Origin: Hymenobacter gelipurpurascens
GTDB taxonomy: Bacteria; Bacteroidota; Bacteroidia; Cytophagales; Hymenobacteraceae
DNA length: 64,000 nucleotides
Assembly: GCF_900187375.1 (NCBI RefSeq)
Contig: NZ_FYEW01000001.1
Span: 1,674,001-1,738,000 of the forward strand
Direction: 5' to 3'
In this document: positions 35,966 to 45,241 of the stretch, in pieces
How the letters are laid out: the number at the start of each line of letters is the position of its first letter
Position numbering within the stretch: position 1 is the stretch's first letter
Made by a program: the position numbers and the translations under genes
Notes under the pieces: generated by a model
Databases searched by the model: none
Seen by the model: only the letters and a program-made list of their open reading frames with translations
Told to the model about the DNA's origin: nothing

Positions 35966-37987
35966 TCAACTGGGGAGCCGCACGGTAAACTCGGTAAATT
36001 CGTTTTCTTTCGATTTCACCGCCAGGTTGCCGCCGTGGCTCTGCACCACAATATCAAAGCAAAGCGAGAGGCCTAGGCCAGTGCCTTCGCCGGGTGGCTT
36101 GGTGCTAAAGAAAGGCTGAAAAACTTTGGTGCGGATGCTCTCCGGCATCCCGATACCGTTATCCAATACCTTGAGCTCTACTTCCCGCTCAGTCGTGCGG
36201 CGGGTGCTTACCGTGATGGTGGGCTCGTAGCCAGTAGTGGCGGCGCAAGCCTCCAGTTTGCGCTGCCGCTCCAGCACCGCATACAGGGAATTAGCACACA
36301 GGTTCAGCATCACCCGCACAATATCGGACCTGATAACGGGCACGAGCCCCAGCCCAGGGTCATATTCTCGGGTGAGGGTAGCCTTGAACTCCGGATTCTT
36401 GACGCAGAAACCCTGGTAGGCCAGTAGCAGGGCCTCCTCGGTGAGGGCGTTCAGGTCGGAGGGCTCGCGCCGGCCCGGCCCGGAGCGCGAGTGCTCCAGC
36501 ATATCCCGAATGATGGACGATGCCCGCTGCCCGTGCTGGCTGATTTTCTGCAGGTTCTGCTTCAATCCCGTCAGAAACTCCTGGCCTATGCTGTTGCTGG
36601 AAGCTACCTCGTGCTCCTTGCCCGACATTTCCTCTACCAGCTCGGTGCTCACGTCGGCAAAGTTCTTCACGAAGTTCAGCGGGTTTTGCAGCTCGTGGGC
36701 AATACCGGCCGTGAGCTCCCCCAGAAACGCCATTTTCTCGCGTTGCATGAGCTGGTTTTGCGTGGCTTTTAGCTCCGCCAGCGCCTCCCGAAGCCGGTCG
36801 CGCTGGGCCGCAATCTGCGCGTTTCTGCGGTTGAGCTGGTGGTAAGCATGCTGCTTGAGACGGTTGTTGCGCCACAGCAGCCACAGCGCCGGCAGGGCAC
36901 CGGCCAGGGCGGCCAATAGCCATAGCTGCCGGCGCTCGGCCTCCGCCTGCTCCTGCTCAGCGGCCAGCTCCTGCTGGCTCAGCCGGTCGCTCACTTCCAG
37001 GGCCTGCACCTGAGCCATCTTGCTCAGGCTGAACAGGCTGTCGCGGGTGGCATTGGCCAAGCTCAGGTAGCGGTACGCCGCCGCGGTGTCCTGGCGGTTG
37101 GCCCAGGCGGTGGCCAGAAACTGGCTGGCTTCCAGTACTCCCTTGGGGTAGTGGCCTAGCTGCCCGGCAGCCAGCGCCTGCCGCCCATTCTGCAGCGCCG
37201 AATCGGCCCATATGCCTCCCTCCTTCTCAAATAGCCGGGCCCGGCCCAGATACGAGCGACACAACGCAAACGTGATATGCGGCTTTTTGGCCCGCTTAAT
37301 ACTGCGGCGGTAATAATACTGGGCCAGGCCGCTTCGGCCGAGGCGGGCGTACACATTCCCCAGCATGCCGGCGTCGCCTACTTCGCTCACCAGGTCCCGG
37401 TTCACCAGGTCCAGCGTGTATCCTCGCCTGAGATAATAGAGGGCTGAGTCGAGCAGGTTGAGCTGCTGATACACATTGCCAATATTGCCCAACACCCGGG
37501 TCAGCAGCTTCTGGTTGCTGATTTTTTCGGCCATGCGCTTGGATTGCAGGAAGTAGTTCAGGGCCGGCCGACTGTTGCCCTGCTCCCAATACAGGTAGCC
37601 AAGCGCGTTGAGCGCCCTGCCAATGAGCTCCGGGTCGCCGAGGCCTTCGGCCGCATGCAGGCCTTGCAGACCCACCTGTAGCGCGGCCGGGTAGTTTCCC
37701 GCTTCCCGGAAGCCGGAGCCCATCCGGATCAGGGCCCAGCATTCGCCCCGCTGGAAGTGTACTTGCTGGGCCAGCCGGAGCGCCTGCCGTCCGTACGCAA
37801 TAGTAGCCAGCGGATTGGTTTGGGTGTACTCGTAGGCCAGTTGGGCCAGTAGCAGCACCCGGGTTGTATCGGGGTGGGGAGTTCTGAGTAATTGCCGAAT
37901 ACTGTCTATCTGGACATTCGTCTGAGCGGCGTACATAGCTTGCACCGGGCCCAGCCAGCACAATATAAGTATGCACACCGTTCTCAT
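35966..37987 (-). CDS. TPR-containing sensor histidine kinase
   Basis: The 673-residue protein has a signal/anchor start (MRTVCILILCWLGPVQAMYA), a periplasmic TPR array (about 35-330), a membrane helix (LWLLAALAGALPALWLLW) and a coiled-coil linker. The kinase core has the H box GIAHELQNPL with His431, the N box LNLCANSLYAV, the G1 box DNGIGMP, and the F/G2 boxes PFFSTKPPGEGTGLGLSLCF. It senses an unknown signal. No response regulator lies beside it, so the partner is elsewhere. The start at 37987 gives the signal sequence; a longer frame to 38062 is less likely. Confidence 0.88.
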   Translation of the reverse strand: MRTVCILILCWLGPVQAMYAAQTNVQIDSIRQLLRTPHPDTTRVLLLAQLAYEYTQTNPLATIAYGRQALRLAQQVHFQRGECWALIRMGSGFREAGNYPAALQVGLQGLHAAEGLGDPELIGRALNALGYLYWEQGNSRPALNYFLQSKRMAEKISNQKLLTRVLGNIGNVYQQLNLLDSALYYLRRGYTLDLVNRDLVSEVGDAGMLGNVYARLGRSGLAQYYYRRSIKRAKKPHITFALCRSYLGRARLFEKEGGIWADSALQNGRQALAAGQLGHYPKGVLEASQFLATAWANRQDTAAAYRYLSLANATRDSLFSLSKMAQVQALEVSDRLSQQELAAEQEQAEAERRQLWLLAALAGALPALWLLWRNNRLKQHAYHQLNRRNAQIAAQRDRLREALAELKATQNQLMQREKMAFLGELTAGIAHELQNPLNFVKNFADVSTELVEEMSGKEHEVASSNSIGQEFLTGLKQNLQKISQHGQRASSIIRDMLEHSRSGPGRREPSDLNALTEEALLLAYQGFCVKNPEFKATLTREYDPGLGLVPVIRSDIVRVMLNLCANSLYAVLERQRKLEACAATTGYEPTITVSTRRTTEREVELKVLDNGIGMPESIRTKVFQPFFSTKPPGEGTGLGLSLCFDIVVQSHGGNLAVKSKENEFTEFTVRLPS

Positions 37988-38292
37988 GGCAGCGAACAAA
38001 AAGTATTTCCAGACGGAAAAGAACAACACTCCCGAAGCCTCTTCGCGCCAGTCAGCTGGCAAGCCAATACAGCAACTTCACTTGGCTCCTACCGGCCTTT
38101 CCCCTGCAACCAAGCCATCTTCTACTGGCCACTCTCTCCCAGTGAAAGATGACTAATATTAGAATTAATATGCTCTAATATAGTGAATTTTAGCGGCACC
38201 TACCTGAGCTTGCTCCCTTCGCTTCAGCGCGTTCTGCGCCCCATTCTGCTGCTTTGCGGTAAGGGCTGAATGGCCAGGCGATAAGGACAAAG

Positions 38293-38325
38293 AAAAAGCC
38301 CGTTTCTGAATCAGAAACGGGCTTT
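38293..38325 (-). terminator. Terminator after tRNA-Ser
   Basis: Arms AAAGCCCGTTTCTGA and TCAGAAACGGGCTTT, followed by five T on the minus strand, directly beyond the tRNA 3' end. Confidence 0.8.
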
Positions 38326-38329
38326 ACTG

Positions 38330-38417
38330 TAGAGAGGATGGGATTCGAACCCACGATAACCTTTTGGGCTATACACACTTTCCAGGCGTGCTCCTTCGAC
38401 CACTCGGACACCTCTCT
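38330..38417 (-). tRNA. tRNA-Ser (anticodon GGA)
   Basis: The acceptor arms AGAGAGG/CCTCTCT pair fully, the T arm is GTGGG-TTCGAAT-CCCAT and the anticodon stem is CACGC/GTGTG around CTGGAAA. A long variable arm (TATAGCCC...GGTTATC) marks a serine tRNA. CCA is not encoded. It is read toward lower coordinates and ends at a strong terminator. Confidence 0.95.
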
Positions 38418-38485
38418 AGATGCGGGGAAGTGGCGCAAAATAACACCCTATTTTCGGGATACGCAAGCGCTAGGCCACTATCCTA

Positions 38486-39541
38486 TCAGATTAGCGTGAT
38501 TTCGCCGCGTAGGTCCTGGGTCAGAAGGCGCCGTGTAACCTCCGGTTCCTGGTTGAGGCCCAACACGAACATGAGCTTGGTAATGGCGGCTTCTACCGTA
38601 ATATCGTCTCCCCCCATGATGCCTAGGCCAGTCAGGTGGGCGCTGGTTTCGTAGCGGCCCTGCAGCACACGGCCTTCTTCGCACTGACTCACATTGAGCA
38701 GGTACACTCCCCGCTCAGCAGCATCCTGGAGGCACCTGAGAAACCAAGGCGCGGTGGGGGCATTGCCGGAACCATAGGTTTCCAGCACCGCACCGCGCAG
38801 ATCGTCCACATCCAGCTGGGCCCGCATCATACGCTCCGTGAGGCCCGGGAACAGGCGCAGAATCGTCACGTGGTCATCGAGGTGGGTATGCACGTGCAGG
38901 GGCGCCGAGGGTAGCAGCCGAATCTGCTTGTCGTGGAACTCCAGCTCGATGCCGGCGCGGGCCAGCGGCGGGTAGTTCTCGCTGCGGAAAGCGTTATACT
39001 GCTGACTTTCTACTTTCTTGGCCCGGTTTCCCCTGATCAGCAGCTCATTGAAAAACACGCATACTTCCGGCACACGCACCGTGCCCGCGGCCGGGTGGCG
39101 AGCCGCGGCCAGTTCCAAGGCCGTCACGAGGTTGCGGCGCGCATCCGTCCGAATCCGGCCTACGGGCACCTGCGCCCCCGTGAATACCACCGTTTTGCCC
39201 AGGTTTTCGAGCAGGAAGCTCAGGGCCGCCGCCGAGTAGGCCATGGTATCGGTGCCGTGCAGCACTACAAAGCCATCGTAGCGGTCGTAATTGTCCCGGA
39301 TGAGCGCCGCCAGTGCCAGCCAATCGGCCACCGTGATGTTAGACGAATCAATAGGCGGCCCCAGATTCAGGACATCTACCTGCATGTTCAGCTGCCGCAG
39401 CTCCGGCATTTTCTTCCGAATCTGCTCGAATTTCATGGGCACCAACTCACCCCGACTGTTATAGGCCATGCCAGCTGTGCCACCGGTATAAATGACCAGA
39501 ATAGCGGATTGTGCGGGGCCGGAAGTAGAAGGAGTAGCCAA
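38486..39541 (-). CDS. ansA: Type I (cytoplasmic) L-asparaginase
   Basis: The 351-residue protein hydrolyses asparagine to aspartate and ammonia. The first active-site motif is ILVIYTGGTAGM with the nucleophilic Thr; the second is VVLHGTDTMAYSAAALSFLL, with the conserved Thr-Asp pair. No signal peptide is present, in keeping with the cytoplasmic type I enzyme. Downstream AVLETYGSGNAP is the family's C-terminal hinge. A TatD gene lies upstream on the same strand, 88 bases away, possibly in one operon. Confidence 0.94.
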   Translation of the reverse strand: MATPSTSGPAQSAILVIYTGGTAGMAYNSRGELVPMKFEQIRKKMPELRQLNMQVDVLNLGPPIDSSNITVADWLALAALIRDNYDRYDGFVVLHGTDTMAYSAAALSFLLENLGKTVVFTGAQVPVGRIRTDARRNLVTALELAAARHPAAGTVRVPEVCVFFNELLIRGNRAKKVESQQYNAFRSENYPPLARAGIELEFHDKQIRLLPSAPLHVHTHLDDHVTILRLFPGLTERMMRAQLDVDDLRGAVLETYGSGNAPTAPWFLRCLQDAAERGVYLLNVSQCEEGRVLQGRYETSAHLTGLGIMGGDDITVEAAITKLMFVLGLNQEPEVTRRLLTQDLRGEITLI

Positions 39542-39629
39542 TAGTGGGCAGGTGAGTTGGGTGGGAGGTTATGGGGTGGTGAAGGTAAACAAGAACGCCC
39601 TTCTGCGCGTGGAGCAGTAGGGCGTTCGA

Positions 39630-40436
39630 CTAGCCTGCTTGTGTAGCTTGAGGGCCTTGCTGCGCGGGCAACTCCCCGAACAGTTCCAGCGTGTTGTGGG
39701 TAGTGGCTTCGGCTACTTCTTCCATGTCCTTCCCGAGTAGTTCTGCCACCCGATGCGCTACCAGCGGCAGGTAAGCGGGCTCGTTGCGCTTGCCCCGGTA
39801 CGGCACTGGCGCCAGGTACGGGCAATCGGTTTCCAGCAAAAGATGCTCTAGGCCTATGCCGGGAAGCACCTTATCTAGACCTCCATTCTTAAAGGTTGCC
39901 ACGCCCCCAATGCCCAGCTTAAAGCCCAATTTGATAACCTCCTCGGCTTCTTCTTTGGAACCAGAAAAGCAATGAAACACGCCCCGCAAAGTGCCATCCT
40001 GTGCGGCCGCAATGATATCGGCGGTTTCGCGGAAGGCGTCGCGGGTGTGCAGCACCAGGGGCAGGTTATGCTTCTTGGCTAGCGCTACCTGAATGCGCAG
40101 GGCTTCCTGCTGCTCAGAAAGGTGGGTTTTGTCCCAGTACAGATCAATACCACACTCCCCTACCGCCGCAAAAGGCCGGCGGCCGAGCCAGGTTTCTACC
40201 TCGTAGAGCTCCTTTTCGAAATTGCGCGTAACGTGGCACGGGTGCAAACCCATTTGGGCGAAGCAGCGCGTGGGGTATTTGGCTTCCACTTCCAGCATGG
40301 CGTCGATGCTGGTGTGGTCGATGTTGGGCATGAAGATGGTGCTTACTCCGGCATCAAAAGCGCGGCGCAGCATGTCATCCTGGTCGGGTTTGAATTGCTC
40401 GGAATAGATGTGAGCGTGCGAATCAGAAAGTTGCAT
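39630..40436 (-). CDS. tatD: TatD family metal-dependent DNase/hydrolase
   Basis: The 268-residue TIM-barrel enzyme has the metal-binding N-terminus LSDSHAHIY, VGECGIDLYW with the bridging Glu, LVLHTRDAF, FHCFSGS and the closing LLLETDCPYLAP with the metal Asp. TatD enzymes degrade or repair DNA ends; the exact role is not readable. The ATG at 40436 is chosen because the upstream in-frame extension is built from the flanking repeat. Its leader is an 8-base-phased tract (see 40449-40746). Confidence 0.93.
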   Translation of the reverse strand: MQLSDSHAHIYSEQFKPDQDDMLRRAFDAGVSTIFMPNIDHTSIDAMLEVEAKYPTRCFAQMGLHPCHVTRNFEKELYEVETWLGRRPFAAVGECGIDLYWDKTHLSEQQEALRIQVALAKKHNLPLVLHTRDAFRETADIIAAAQDGTLRGVFHCFSGSKEEAEEVIKLGFKLGIGGVATFKNGGLDKVLPGIGLEHLLLETDCPYLAPVPYRGKRNEPAYLPLVAHRVAELLGKDMEEVAEATTHNTLELFGELPAQQGPQATQAG

Positions 40437-40448
40437 CTCACAAAGGTG

Positions 40449-40746
40449 GTGAAATTGTGATTTAGTGAAATGGTGATGGGGTGAAAGGTGGCTTGGACGG
40501 CGCGGGTGGCCTAGGCCTATCGTGTCATTGCGAGGAGGCACGACGACGCAATCTTTCCTTATCGCATGCGGCATTTCTGACGAAACCGAAAAGCCCTTAC
40601 TTCCAGTGTGGAGGTAAGGGCTTTTCGGTAGGCCAGTACTTGGTGCGGCCGAAAGGAAAGATTGCGTCGTCGTGCCTCCTCACAATGACACGATAGGCCT
40701 AGACCACCTTTCACCCCATCACCGTTTCACTAAATCACAATTTCAC
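40449..40746. repeat. Triple-nested inverted repeat between beta-glucosidase and tatD
   Basis: Outer arms of 43 bases (40449-40491, 40704-40746; one mismatch) are made of 8-base GTGA-starting units (GTGAAATT, GTGATTTA, GTGAAATG, GTGATGGG, GTGAAAGG). Middle arms of 50 bases (40511-40560, 40653-40702; one mismatch) carry a family D repeat (GTCATTGCGAGGAGGCACGA...). An inner terminator hairpin (40585-40600/40614-40629; ACCGAAAAGCCCTTAC) sits inside. The stop codon and last two residues of the beta-glucosidase lie in the outer arm. Confidence 0.85.
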
Positions 40747-43035
40747 TGTTCCTGTCTGGCGGATGTCGCGGGAGGAGCTGCCTACCAGCACGTTGAAGCT
40801 GCCGGGCTCCAGCACCCATTGCTTCTTGGCTTCATCGTAGTAGCTGAAGGCATCGGCGCCGAGGTTCATGGTCAGGGTCTTAGACTCGCCGGGCTTCAGG
40901 AAGACTTTCTCGAAAGCTTTTAGCTCCTTCTCGGGGCGCTTCACGCTGGCTTGTTCATCCTTTACATAGAGCTGCACTACTTCGGCACCGGGTACTTTGC
41001 CCGTGTTGCGCACCGTGAGGGTTACCGTAGCGCTTTGCTTACCGGGCTTCACGGCTAGCTTTCCGTACTCGAAGCTTGTGTAGCTCAGGCCATGACCGAA
41101 GGCAAATTGCGGCGCCACCTTATAGGTATCGAAGTAGCGGTAGCCCACGAAAATGTCTTCCTTGTAAGTCTGTTTCAGCGGGTCGCCGGGGGTGCTAGGG
41201 TACTCTCCTAGCTTATGCGCAGGTGAGTCTTCGAGCTTCACGGGGAAAGTCATGGGCAGCTTGCCGGAAGGATTCACGTCGCCGAACAGCACGTGGGCCA
41301 GCGCGTTGCCGCCTTCCATGCCGGGGTACCAAGCCTCCACAATCCCCTTGGCCTGCCCGGCCCACGCTGATACATCAATCGGGCCGCCGTTCAGCAGCAC
41401 CACAACCGTATTGGGGTTGGCCGCCAGCACCGCCTTAATCAGTTCATCCTGGCCAAAGGGCATATGCATATCGGGCTTATCGTAGCCCTCCGCGTCGTAG
41501 GCGTTATCCGACCACACTTTGTAGTCGTAGCCGTGCGTGGCGCCTCCTACAATAATGGCTACATCGGCAGCTTTGGCGGCGGCTACGGCCTGAGCAATCA
41601 GTTCAGGATCAGCCATCTGTCCGCGGGCAATTTTGTAGCCGGGGGCGTAGGTGATGTTGGCCTGCGGGCCCAGTGCTTTTTGCAGACCCTGCAGCGGCGT
41701 AATCTCATACTTGGCCTTCACCTGGGAGCTGCCACCACCTAGTGCGTTTTCGCGCGTGGCGTTGGCGCCAATAACCGCGAAGGTTTTCGTGGATTTCTTG
41801 AGGGGCAGGATGTTGCCCTCGTTTTTCAGGAGCACAATGCCTTCTTCAGCTACTTTCAGGGCAGTGGCCTGGTGCTCGGGGGTATTGTAGGCCCCGGCCT
41901 TGCGCTTAGCACCATCCATCATATTGGTGGCGTACATCACACGCAGGATGCGGCGCACTTTGTCGTCGAGCAGCGGTTCCAATGACTTGTCTTTCTTGAT
42001 GGCGTCCAGCGCGGCCGTGCCGAAGAAGAACCGGTCGTAGAGTGCAGGCGTAAGCTTCGGCATACCAGCACTGGCCGTCTGGTCGACGCTGCTGTACATC
42101 AGGGAAAGGTCGGTGCCCATTTCCAGATCGGTGCCGTTGCGCAGACCTTCCATCGTGTTGTGCACCGAGCCCCAGTCGCTTATTACCAATCCTTTGAAGC
42201 CCCACTCCCCTTTCAGGATGTCGTTCATCAGGTAGGCGTTGTGCGTGGCATACTGGCCCCGAAACTTGTTGTAGGAACCCATCAGCGTGTTCACGCCAGC
42301 CTCCTGCACCGCGGCCTTGAACCCGGGCAAGTAGATTTCGCGGAGCGCCCGCTCGCTCATATTCACGTCAATATCGTTGCGGTGCTCCTCCTGGTTGTTG
42401 GCCGCGTAGTGCTTCACGCAGGCCGAAACGCCCTGGTCTTGCACCCCGCGGATATAGCCCACCACCATCTTCGACACCAAGTGCGGGTCTTCGCTGAGGT
42501 ATTCGAAGTTACGCCCGTTCAGCGGCGTACGGATGATGTTGATGCCGGGACCCAGGATGATGTCTTTGCCCCGGAAGCTGGCCTCACTGCCCAGCACCGT
42601 TCCGAAGGCGTAGCCCAGCGCGGGGTTCCAGGTAGAGGCCAACGTGTTGCCAGTAGGCAGGTACGTGCCGGAGTCGTTGGCCCCTTCGTCGGGCTGCCAG
42701 TCGCGGCCGTGTTCCAGGCGCACACCGTGTGGGCCATCGGAGGTTTCCATCTCCGGAATTCCCAGGCGCTTCACGCCGCCGGAGTTGAAGGAAGAGGTGG
42801 CGTGCACCATGGCAATCTTCTCTTCCAGCGTCAGCTTTTTGAGGAGCTGATCAATTTTGGCTTCGTTGGCAAGCAGAGCCTGCTGGCGGTTGGCACCTGT
42901 AGCAGCACTTTTCGCGGAGGTAGCGGTGGCCCCTGGACGGGTAGTAGCGGGCTTCGTCTGGGCCGGGGCCACCTGGGTAGTAGCACAAAAGAGTGCCGCC
43001 ATCAGGAAGGCGCGGGAGCGGGATTCAAAAAGCAT
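40735..43035 (-). CDS. bglX: Periplasmic beta-glucosidase, glycoside hydrolase family 3 (BglX-like)
   Basis: The 766-residue protein has a signal peptide (MLFESRSRAFLMAALFCATT, cleavage near APAQ). The GH3 N-terminal domain has the catalytic nucleophile Asp287 in GLVISDWGSV. It also has the conserved ETSDGPHGVRLEHG, KHYAANNQEEHRND and the GH3 C-terminal domain (VVVLLNGGPIDVSAW), followed by a fibronectin-III-like domain. It should release glucose from beta-glucosides in the periplasm. The ATG at 43035 gives the signal peptide. Its last codons are supplied by a dispersed repeat arm. Confidence 0.94.
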   Translation of the reverse strand: MLFESRSRAFLMAALFCATTQVAPAQTKPATTRPGATATSAKSAATGANRQQALLANEAKIDQLLKKLTLEEKIAMVHATSSFNSGGVKRLGIPEMETSDGPHGVRLEHGRDWQPDEGANDSGTYLPTGNTLASTWNPALGYAFGTVLGSEASFRGKDIILGPGINIIRTPLNGRNFEYLSEDPHLVSKMVVGYIRGVQDQGVSACVKHYAANNQEEHRNDIDVNMSERALREIYLPGFKAAVQEAGVNTLMGSYNKFRGQYATHNAYLMNDILKGEWGFKGLVISDWGSVHNTMEGLRNGTDLEMGTDLSLMYSSVDQTASAGMPKLTPALYDRFFFGTAALDAIKKDKSLEPLLDDKVRRILRVMYATNMMDGAKRKAGAYNTPEHQATALKVAEEGIVLLKNEGNILPLKKSTKTFAVIGANATRENALGGGSSQVKAKYEITPLQGLQKALGPQANITYAPGYKIARGQMADPELIAQAVAAAKAADVAIIVGGATHGYDYKVWSDNAYDAEGYDKPDMHMPFGQDELIKAVLAANPNTVVVLLNGGPIDVSAWAGQAKGIVEAWYPGMEGGNALAHVLFGDVNPSGKLPMTFPVKLEDSPAHKLGEYPSTPGDPLKQTYKEDIFVGYRYFDTYKVAPQFAFGHGLSYTSFEYGKLAVKPGKQSATVTLTVRNTGKVPGAEVVQLYVKDEQASVKRPEKELKAFEKVFLKPGESKTLTMNLGADAFSYYDEAKKQWVLEPGSFNVLVGSSSRDIRQTGTVKL

Positions 43036-43323
43036 GGAGCGAATAAAACGGGTGGAAGTGTAGCACGATGAGAGCACGCCGGAAGCGTCAGAAATGAGAG
43101 GGCCGCGGCCACTCAGGCACGCACTCCTGCCTCCGGCGGGTGTCAGCTAAGCCAAATATATCGTTGGCAAACAGTAAAAACACGTGACCAAAATATGCAC
43201 TGTGGCCTCTCAGAGCTATTTTCTGAGCACCTTATACACTTACCACACACGTTAGCACACACCTACAGAACACCCGATAGTTTTTAGACTTACTCCGGTA
43301 CAATTAAAAAACAACCAGCTTTT
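43036..43323. other. Leader/promoter region of the beta-glucosidase gene
   Basis: No gene is seen; the middle and right parts are AT-rich. It also holds the 3' flank of the glycosyltransferase gene. Confidence 0.45.
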
Positions 43324-44424
43324 TTAGGAGTATCGACGGCCCTTCCACTCAAACCGAAGCGGCAGAAGACGAAACGTTGTCAAACCGGCAGTAAGCAAAA
43401 TGGTATAGAGCTCGAACATCGGGAGCAGCTCAAGGGGCGCCCGGCGCCCTACCCGCCCAAAGCAGAGAACCGCTAGGCCACCTTGCAGAAGCATTTTCAA
43501 CAGCCAAACGCCCAGCGCCACCTTCAATCCGGCCAGCCAGGCCAGTGCCAGCAGCACCAGGTGGAAGGAGCCGTACAATCCCAAACACAGCTTCAGCCAC
43601 GCGGGCAGCGCCTCTACCCCCAGCATCCAGCGCCGCCGTTGGTGCAGCAGGCCACGCCATGTATAGATGGGCAACGACTCGGCCAGCACTTCGGGCCGAA
43701 ATACGTTGCGTGAGGTGTAGCCATGCCGAAGCACCGCCTTGAACAACTCAAAATCTTCGATAATAGAAAATGGCAGCTGCTCGTAGCCCCCAGTATCCTC
43801 GTAGGCCACTCTCGTGATGAGCATGTTGTTGCCCATGGCCGTAACAGGCCGCCCCAGGTCCGTCACGACCTGCACCAGCCCCAGCGACATCAGCCAGTCC
43901 AGACCCTGCAGGCGGTGAAACAGGCGGGCCCCCGTCACGAGCGTGAGGCCCGTCACGATGCCTACGCCGGGCGCCAGGTGGCCTAGCAAGCCCTGCAACC
44001 AGGAAGCAGGAACGGCAATATCGGCGTCGGTGATAAAGAAATACTCCGAGGTTGCTACGCGGGCGAGGTGAGCCAGGACATTGGCCTTGCCGTGCGCCGT
44101 ACCAAGTTTTTCTTCGATAGAAATTATCTGAAACGAGCCGGCATAGCCTTCCATACTAGCCTGTGCTTGGGCGGCAGTATCATCGGTGGAGCCATCGTTG
44201 CCAAGCAGCACTTCTACCAGATCGGGAGGATAGTGTAGTGCCCGGATGGCCCGGAGGCACCGCGCAATGGCGGCTTCTTCGTTGCGAGCAGCTATCAGAA
44301 TGCTCACGCGGGGCAGCGGCTGTGGCACGGGATGTAGCGGACTGCCTTGCCGCCGGGCGAACAACACGATGGCCGTAGTCAGCAGCCCAAACCAGCCCAG
44401 GAAGTACAGCGTCAGGAAAACCAT
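43324..44424 (-). CDS. Membrane glycosyltransferase, family 2
   Basis: The 366-residue protein has an N-terminal membrane helix and a GT-A domain. The nucleotide-sugar motif is VSILIAARNEEAAIARCLRA, with LLGNDGSTDD and the metal-binding FITDADIAVP. A QRRRWMLGV acceptor motif and C-terminal membrane helices follow. This layout suits processive or undecaprenyl-linked sugar transfer in exopolysaccharide synthesis. The ATG at 44424 (MVFLTLY) is chosen; a TTG at 44433 is possible. Next to a deacetylase and further polysaccharide genes on the same strand. Confidence 0.9.
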   Translation of the reverse strand: MVFLTLYFLGWFGLLTTAIVLFARRQGSPLHPVPQPLPRVSILIAARNEEAAIARCLRAIRALHYPPDLVEVLLGNDGSTDDTAAQAQASMEGYAGSFQIISIEEKLGTAHGKANVLAHLARVATSEYFFITDADIAVPASWLQGLLGHLAPGVGIVTGLTLVTGARLFHRLQGLDWLMSLGLVQVVTDLGRPVTAMGNNMLITRVAYEDTGGYEQLPFSIIEDFELFKAVLRHGYTSRNVFRPEVLAESLPIYTWRGLLHQRRRWMLGVEALPAWLKLCLGLYGSFHLVLLALAWLAGLKVALGVWLLKMLLQGGLAVLCFGRVGRRAPLELLPMFELYTILLTAGLTTFRLLPLRFEWKGRRYS

Positions 44425-44481
44425 GCCGCGCAAATTACGCTCAGGAAAGCCAGACTGCCGCCGCCTCGCTTCTACCCTGGC

Positions 44482-45111
44482 CTAGAGCCGCTCAAACCGG
44501 TAGCCTTGCTCGGAAAAATGCTGCAGGTACCGCGGCAGCACGTAGCGCATGTTACGGCTGGCTTTCAGGCTGTCGTGAAAGACGGTGATGGAGCCGGGCC
44601 GGGTATTGCGAATAGCGTGGTGCAGGCACTTTTCGGCGGCAAAATCCCGGTCGTAGTCGTAGGTCAGCACGTCCCACATAACTACTTGGTGGGTGCTGTT
44701 CAGGGCCTGCGCCAGCGGGATAGTGATACGGCCGTAGGGTGGGCGTATGAGTGGCCTAGGCTCGGGCTGCAGCGCATCAAGCAGGGCTTGGCACTGGCCT
44801 ACATCCTGCAGATACCGGGCGCGGGAATGGCGCCAGCCGCTGATGTGGTGGTAGGTGTGGTTGGCCAGCCGATGGCCCTGCGCTACTACTTCTTGCGCTA
44901 CTTCGGGGTGGCGGTGCAGGTTGTCGCCCACGCAAAAGAACGTGCCGCGGGCATTGAACCGGGCCAGGGTTTCCAGGACAAACGGCGTTTCCTCCGGAAT
45001 GGGGCCGTCGTCGAAGGTCAGATAGATGGTGGGCGGGTTGGTGGCAGGCATCTCCCAGAGGCAGTCAGGAAACAGGCGCCGCACCGGAGCCGGCATTCGA
45101 AACAAGCGCAC
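44482..45111 (-). CDS. Polysaccharide deacetylase family protein (NodB domain)
   Basis: The 209-residue protein has NodB motif 1 TFDDGPIPEETP, motif 2 ANHTYHH (metal-binding His pair), motif 3 RPPYGRITIPLA and a VMWDVLTYDYDRD segment. It should remove N-acetyl groups from a polysaccharide, fitting the neighbouring exopolysaccharide genes. The GTG at 45111 gives the MRLFRMPAPVRRLFPDCLW opening common in homologues; the ATG at 45096 is the alternative. No signal peptide is seen, so it may be cytoplasmic. Confidence 0.9.
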   Translation of the reverse strand: MRLFRMPAPVRRLFPDCLWEMPATNPPTIYLTFDDGPIPEETPFVLETLARFNARGTFFCVGDNLHRHPEVAQEVVAQGHRLANHTYHHISGWRHSRARYLQDVGQCQALLDALQPEPRPLIRPPYGRITIPLAQALNSTHQVVMWDVLTYDYDRDFAAEKCLHHAIRNTRPGSITVFHDSLKASRNMRYVLPRYLQHFSEQGYRFERL

Positions 45112-45241
45112 AGAAAGAGACGAGTTAAGTTGGCTAAACGAGTGGCCTACAAACGGAGCAGGCGCTGCAAAGTACGGCGCCGAACGGATTCCGACTACGC
45201 GTAGGCCACTTCTGACTAGCCCATATCCTCACCAACCTAGT

